DNA of 9,108 nucleotides from an uncultured Mycoplasmatota bacterium (GTDB taxonomy: Bacteria > Bacillota_I > Bacilli_A > RF39 > UBA660), in NCBI GenBank assembly GCA_947645535.1, contig CANSDD010000067.1, positions 1-9,108 on the forward strand, in the 5' to 3' direction. The stretch's first letter is position 1. Each line of letters opens with the position of its first letter. Of the stretch, positions 6,565 to 9,108 are shown piece after piece. The notes below the pieces were generated by a model, which worked only from the letters and a program-made list of their open reading frames with translations, did no database searches and had not been told where the DNA came from. The position numbers and the translations under genes are program-made.

Positions 6565-6605
6565 AAAGAAAAGAACTTTAGATATCGTAATACCCAAAGT
6601 CCTTT
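6565..6605 (-). terminator. Terminator of the two-component operon
   Basis: A 16-bp stem with no mismatch (four G-T wobbles; arms 6605-6590 and 6585-6570) and a TACG loop begins within the kinase stop codon. It continues into a T-rich tract, TTTTCTTT, ending at 6565. It closes the response regulator-kinase operon. A 70-bp stretch follows before the pilin remnant with no clear promoter. Confidence 0.85.
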
Positions 6606-7878
6606 ATTTAATCATAAAACTGACTCCTTTCTTTTCATTTTTTACCATAATTTCATAATTAAATAATGCAAGTGTCTTTTTAATAATAGATAGACCTAAG
6701 CCAAACTGACCTTTTATACCTTTTTTGTAAGGAGTGAAGATATCATTCAGTATATTAGAATCTATGTTTGGACCATCATTATAAAATGTAATACGATGAT
6801 TTTTAATCGTTACTTTTACATTTTTTTCTGCATATCTTATGAAATTATTTAACATATTGTCAATAATTGCTTCCCACATGTCTTCTGTACCTCGAAATAC
6901 TGTTGTTTTATCATTAATATGTATTTCAAAGCTAACATCTGGTCTTTGTATTTTAAATTTTTCAATCGATTTTTTTAAAATGTCAGAAATATCAATCTTT
7001 TTATCCTGGTAATATTTCAAGTCTTTCATATAGTTTAATTTATTTAAATATAGTAAGGAGTGTACTTTAATTTCTAATTTTTTAACTTGTTCTTTTATTA
7101 CTTGGATTGCTTTTTCTCTGTCTTCAACGCCATCTTCCATGGCTTCAATATAGGATTTTATTACAGTGAGAGGAGTTTTAAAATCGTGAGAGATGTTTTG
7201 ATACATCTGATTTTTATATTCGTCTTGTTCTTTTAACGTAACTTTCATAGCATCGATTGCTTTTGATAATGCATGTAGCTCATCTTCTTCATTGTAATGT
7301 TTTGTATCTACATAGTTATCATTATCTAAATTATCTACTTTTTCTTTTAAATGTTCTATCTTTAATATCAATCTACGACTCCAAAGGATGATAAGAGCTG
7401 TAATCAATAATAAAGTAATTAGTAAAATAGGAAATATTGTATAAAGAATATCCTCGCGGATTTTATTTATGTAAACATTGTTTGTAAGCGCTATCTTAGT
7501 CACATATTCATTTTTGGAAGTATTATAATAATATGTTTTTCCTAAATATGTAAATTTACCATAGCTTTCTGTTATATTTTTCAAAATTTGTTTAGGAGTT
7601 GCTTTAATAATATCTTCTAGATTCATAGATACCATTATTTTATTTTCAGCGGTAATATAGAGATATGCAATATCTGCACCTTCTAAAGTAATAAATTCAT
7701 CATCAGAATCTAAGTTCATAATATCTAGCGGTTGCTTTAAATAATTATAAATATTTCTTTCATATACAGGAAGTAATACTTTTGGTAATAATATTCCTAA
7801 ACTAAAGAATATAATCCCAACAATCAGTACTCCAATTGATAATAATTGTCTAAATAGACTATATTTTACTTTTCTCAT
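6604..7878 (-). CDS. Sensor histidine kinase, CssS-like
   Basis: Membrane sensor of a two-component system. TM1 spans about 12-32 and TM2 about 147-168, enclosing an extracytoplasmic domain of about 115 residues. A HAMP-like linker follows (about 169-215). The DHp domain carries NISHDFKTPL with phospho-acceptor His231, and the catalytic domain has an N box around DNMLNN (340-345), NDGP (367-370) and GQFGLGLSIIKK (390-401). The order and wording of these blocks, including the KKLEIKVHSLLYLNKLNY stretch, recall Bacillus CssS, which senses misfolded secreted protein and acts through CssR on HtrA-type proteases. The start ATG overlaps the regulator's TGA as ATGA, so translation is probably coupled. 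Kinase function is certain; the CssS assignment is from recalled similarity. Confidence 0.93.
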   Translation of the reverse strand: MRKVKYSLFRQLLSIGVLIVGIIFFSLGILLPKVLLPVYERNIYNYLKQPLDIMNLDSDDEFITLEGADIAYLYITAENKIMVSMNLEDIIKATPKQILKNITESYGKFTYLGKTYYYNTSKNEYVTKIALTNNVYINKIREDILYTIFPILLITLLLITALIILWSRRLILKIEHLKEKVDNLDNDNYVDTKHYNEEDELHALSKAIDAMKVTLKEQDEYKNQMYQNISHDFKTPLTVIKSYIEAMEDGVEDREKAIQVIKEQVKKLEIKVHSLLYLNKLNYMKDLKYYQDKKIDISDILKKSIEKFKIQRPDVSFEIHINDKTTVFRGTEDMWEAIIDNMLNNFIRYAEKNVKVTIKNHRITFYNDGPNIDSNILNDIFTPYKKGIKGQFGLGLSIIKKTLALFNYEIMVKNEKKGVSFMIK

Positions 7879-8534
7879 GTTAAACGATATCCAAATCCAT
7901 ATAGGGTATTGATATGTATATTAGGCATTTTTTTTCTAAGTCTACGAACTAAATCATCTACTACTCTATCACTTCCAAAGTAATCTTCGCCCCATACTTT
8001 TTTTAAAATATCATCTCTGCTAAAAGATTTATTTTTATTATTTAAAAGCATAATTAGTAAATCAAATTCTAAAGTCGTTAATACGATTTCTTTTTCTTTT
8101 TGGAAGACCATTCTTTTACTCAAATCTATTTGATATCCCTCATACTCTATTTTTTCACTTGTTTTAGAATAAACTCTTTTGATAAAGTTATTTACTCTAA
8201 GGACAAGTTCTTTTGGAGAATAAGGTTTTGTTAAATAATCATCACTTCCTAACTCTAAGCCAATAATTTTATCTAAATCTTGGTCCCTTGCAGAAGTAAA
8301 TATAACTGGAACATCTGGACTTTCTTCTCTAATTTTTTTTATCAAATCATATCCACTAATGTTATCTCCTAACATAATATCTAATATCCATAAATGAATT
8401 ACTTCTGTTCCTATATAATTCATGGCATCTTCCCCATTATAGAAGTTTACTACTTCATAGTTTTCGCGTTCTAAATAGGATTTGATTAAACTATTTAAGT
8501 TTTCTTCATCTTCTACTAAACAAATCCGATACAT
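7875..8534 (-). CDS. OmpR-family response regulator, CssR-like
   Basis: Cytoplasmic DNA-binding partner of the adjacent kinase. The receiver domain (1-115) has acidic residues E8/D9, phospho-acceptor Asp52 in LWILDIML, Thr80 in VIFTSARD and Lys103 in LTKPY. The C-terminal winged helix (about 125-219) contains LTTLEFDLL, SRDDILKKVWGEDYFG and RVVDDLVRRLRKK, ending in the NTLYGFGYRL wing. HLWILDIML and VWGxDYFGxDRVVDDLVRRLR match Bacillus CssR closely as I recall it. The ATG has GAGGTG 6 nt upstream. Two candidate promoters lie upstream, one with tandem repeats suited to binding by such a regulator, so autoregulation is plausible. No htrA-type protease gene is in the window. Confidence 0.94.
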   Translation of the reverse strand: MYRICLVEDEENLNSLIKSYLERENYEVVNFYNGEDAMNYIGTEVIHLWILDIMLGDNISGYDLIKKIREESPDVPVIFTSARDQDLDKIIGLELGSDDYLTKPYSPKELVLRVNNFIKRVYSKTSEKIEYEGYQIDLSKRMVFQKEKEIVLTTLEFDLLIMLLNNKNKSFSRDDILKKVWGEDYFGSDRVVDDLVRRLRKKMPNIHINTLYGFGYRLT

Positions 8535-8552
8535 ATTTTACACCTCGTCAAT

Positions 8553-8581
8553 AGTATATCACTAATATTTTTCTTTTTCTA
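8553..8581 (-). promoter_or_regulatory. Candidate proximal promoter of the regulator-kinase operon
   Basis: TGATATACT (8561-8553) is an extended -10 element with five of six -10 matches, and TAGAAA (8581-8576) lies 17 bp upstream as a weak -35. This is the same architecture as the divIVA promoter candidate. The predicted start is near 8546, at the GAGGTG ribosome binding site, giving a leader of about 12 nt. Confidence 0.45.
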
Positions 8582-8589
8582 CTATATTG

Positions 8590-8697
8590 CCTCCTTTCTA
8601 TTTTTTCTTTTTTAGGAGTGTATTTGTTATATTTTTTTGTATTTAATTAAAAATTCCGTCTTGTATGATGTTTATTTTTTCTTCTTTTATCACCTCC
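8590..8697 (-). other. Leader with two ribosome-binding-site-like motifs lacking start codons
   Basis: The roughly 300-bp gap between 8535 and 8838 holds the promoters, the repeats and this leader. GGAGGTGA (8697-8690) and AAAGGAGG (8597-8590) are strong Shine-Dalgarno matches on the minus strand. Neither is followed within 4-14 nt by ATG, GTG or TTG. They may be relics of small genes, accidental purine runs, or parts of a structured leader. I find no supported small gene in the gap. Confidence 0.4.
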
Positions 8698-8706
8698 ACT
8701 ATACAC

Positions 8707-8712
8707 ATTATA
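8707..8712 (-). promoter_or_regulatory. Candidate distal promoter, perfect -10 box
   Basis: TATAAT matches the consensus exactly on the minus strand. The predicted start is near 8700, giving a leader of about 165 nt before the response regulator. No recognisable -35 is present at 16-18 bp. Two tandem 10-bp repeats end immediately upstream of the -35 region, as expected for an activator-dependent promoter. Confidence 0.5.
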
Positions 8713-8740
8713 TAAGTTAATTATGGATAGATTTTGATAC

Positions 8741-8760
8741 AATTGTGGGAAATTGTGGAA
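8741..8760. repeat. Tandem 10-bp direct repeat, candidate operator
   Basis: AATTGTGGGA and AATTGTGGAA are adjacent and identical at nine of ten positions on the plus strand. On the minus strand they occupy about -60 to -41 relative to the start predicted from the TATAAT at 8712-8707. Direct repeats spaced by one helical turn are the typical site of OmpR/PhoB-family dimers, and the adjacent gene encodes such a regulator. Binding by that regulator is an inference. Confidence 0.5.
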
Positions 8761-8792
8761 AAGAATATTTTTGGCATAAATTATTACATAAG

Positions 8793-8837
8793 AAAAAAAG
8801 AGGCTGTAATGAAATAAAAAAATTTCATACTGCTTCT
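8793..8837 (-). terminator. Terminator after the right-edge gene fragment
   Basis: An imperfect stem (arms 8837-8822 and 8815-8799, with two mismatches and one bulged base) closes a 6-nt loop. On the minus strand it is followed by seven Ts (8799-8793). It starts 1 nt after the stop of the 8839-8949 fragment. The plus-strand side is also T-rich, so it could work in both directions. Confidence 0.65.
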
Positions 8838-8838
8838 T

Positions 8839-8949
8839 TTAATTTGTTTTAGAAAAATCTGTGAAATAATATTCTCCATCTTCTCCTTTGGTAAATGTAT
8901 GACTATAATATGTTACAAATTGATTGTATTTATTTAACACAAAACATAA
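8839..8949 (-). pseudogene. C-terminal coding remnant, unidentified
   Basis: The minus-strand frame ends with LNKYNQFVTYYSHTF, then TKGEDGEYYFTDFSKTN and TAA (8841-8839), followed at once by a terminator. The composition is protein-like and unlike the AT-rich noise around it. In-frame TAA lies just upstream at 8952-8950. The only initiator in frame is a GTG (8940) without a ribosome binding site. It is best read as the tail of a decayed gene, or possibly a very small gene of about 33 codons. I do not recognise the family. Confidence 0.45.
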
Positions 8950-9068
8950 TTATAAAGCATTGAAATTTATTTTTAGGGAATTTGCAAAAATACTCACAAA
9001 AAAACAAATTTTTGAAAAAAGTTCGGTTAACATCCTAAAAATCCAGTTATAATCAATGTCATTAACTT

Positions 9069-9104
9069 AAGAGATAGAATAAAGACTCTATCTCTTTTTG
9101 ATTT
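9069..9104 (+). terminator. Hairpin with T tract, plus strand
   Basis: AAGAGATAGA (9069-9078) and TCTATCTCTT (9087-9096) form a perfect 10-bp stem with an 8-nt loop. A T tract runs from 9095, interrupted by one G. The orientation implies termination of plus-strand transcription, but no plus-strand gene precedes it. It may stop antisense or read-through RNA, or belong to a unit beyond the window. A TATAAT lies at 9048-9053 without a -35. Confidence 0.6.
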
Positions 9105-9108
9105 GTAT

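Noticed and set aside
8648..8713. Short minus-strand frame starting with the ATG formed by TATAATG (about 21 codons)
   Set aside because: The ATG overlaps the -10 box, so it would lie upstream of the predicted transcript start, and no ribosome binding site precedes it.
8644..8790. Minus-strand frame ending in a basic KRRKNKHHTRRNF-like tail
   Set aside because: It has no initiator, runs through the promoter and operator repeats and into a terminator, and is probably an AT-rich chance frame.
9048..9053. Plus-strand TATAAT as a promoter
   Set aside because: It has no -35 at suitable spacing, and any transcript would meet the 9069-9104 terminator almost at once.
1..9108. CRISPR array, insertion sequence, toxin-antitoxin or other defence module
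   Set aside because: I found no spaced direct repeats, transposase or integrase motifs, or paired small toxin/antitoxin frames on either strand.

Overview
This window comes from a low-GC (about 30% by eye) Gram-positive bacterium of the Bacilli/Erysipelotrichia/RF39 type. The evidence is the gene order sepF - divIVA - Ile T-box - ileS, which matches the Bacillus division cluster, together with T-box regulation, AGGAGG-type ribosome binding sites and a CssRS-like two-component pair. TGA is used as a stop (end of the response regulator) and Trp is encoded by TGG, so the genetic code is standard and not the Mycoplasma code. SepF and DivIVA imply a walled, FtsZ-dividing cell. Every convincing gene is on the minus strand, so transcription runs from right to left.

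Reading in that direction, the right edge (9108-8840) holds only AT-rich sequence, the C-terminal coding remnant of an unidentified gene, and hairpins. A leader region of about 300 bp follows, with a promoter whose perfect -10 box sits downstream of two tandem 10-bp repeats (a candidate autoregulatory operator). It drives an OmpR-family response regulator and a sensor kinase that overlap by 4 bp and most resemble CssR/CssS (secretion stress). That operon ends in a 16-bp-stem terminator. Next come a decayed type IV pilin-like gene and an unrecognised 224-codon reading frame with no convincing start, closed by another terminator.

The left half is the division and translation block: sepF, divIVA (its own promoter; start corrected to an internal ATG), then an isoleucine T-box leader starting within about 10 nt of the divIVA stop. 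The T-box controls a K+-independent-type Na+/Ca2+ exchanger gene, ileS, and a trailing tRNA-Leu(GAG), followed by a strong terminator. The ileS product is a type 2 (eukaryote-like) IleRS whose HIGH active-site motif is replaced by GLHH, the altered signature associated with very high mupirocin resistance.

The points most worth a second look are the GLHH IleRS, the ion exchanger and tRNA-Leu captured inside an isoleucine T-box operon, and the tandem-repeat operator upstream of the CssRS-like pair. I see no evidence for a wholly new defence or mobile system here: no transposase, integrase, CRISPR array or toxin-antitoxin pair is visible.
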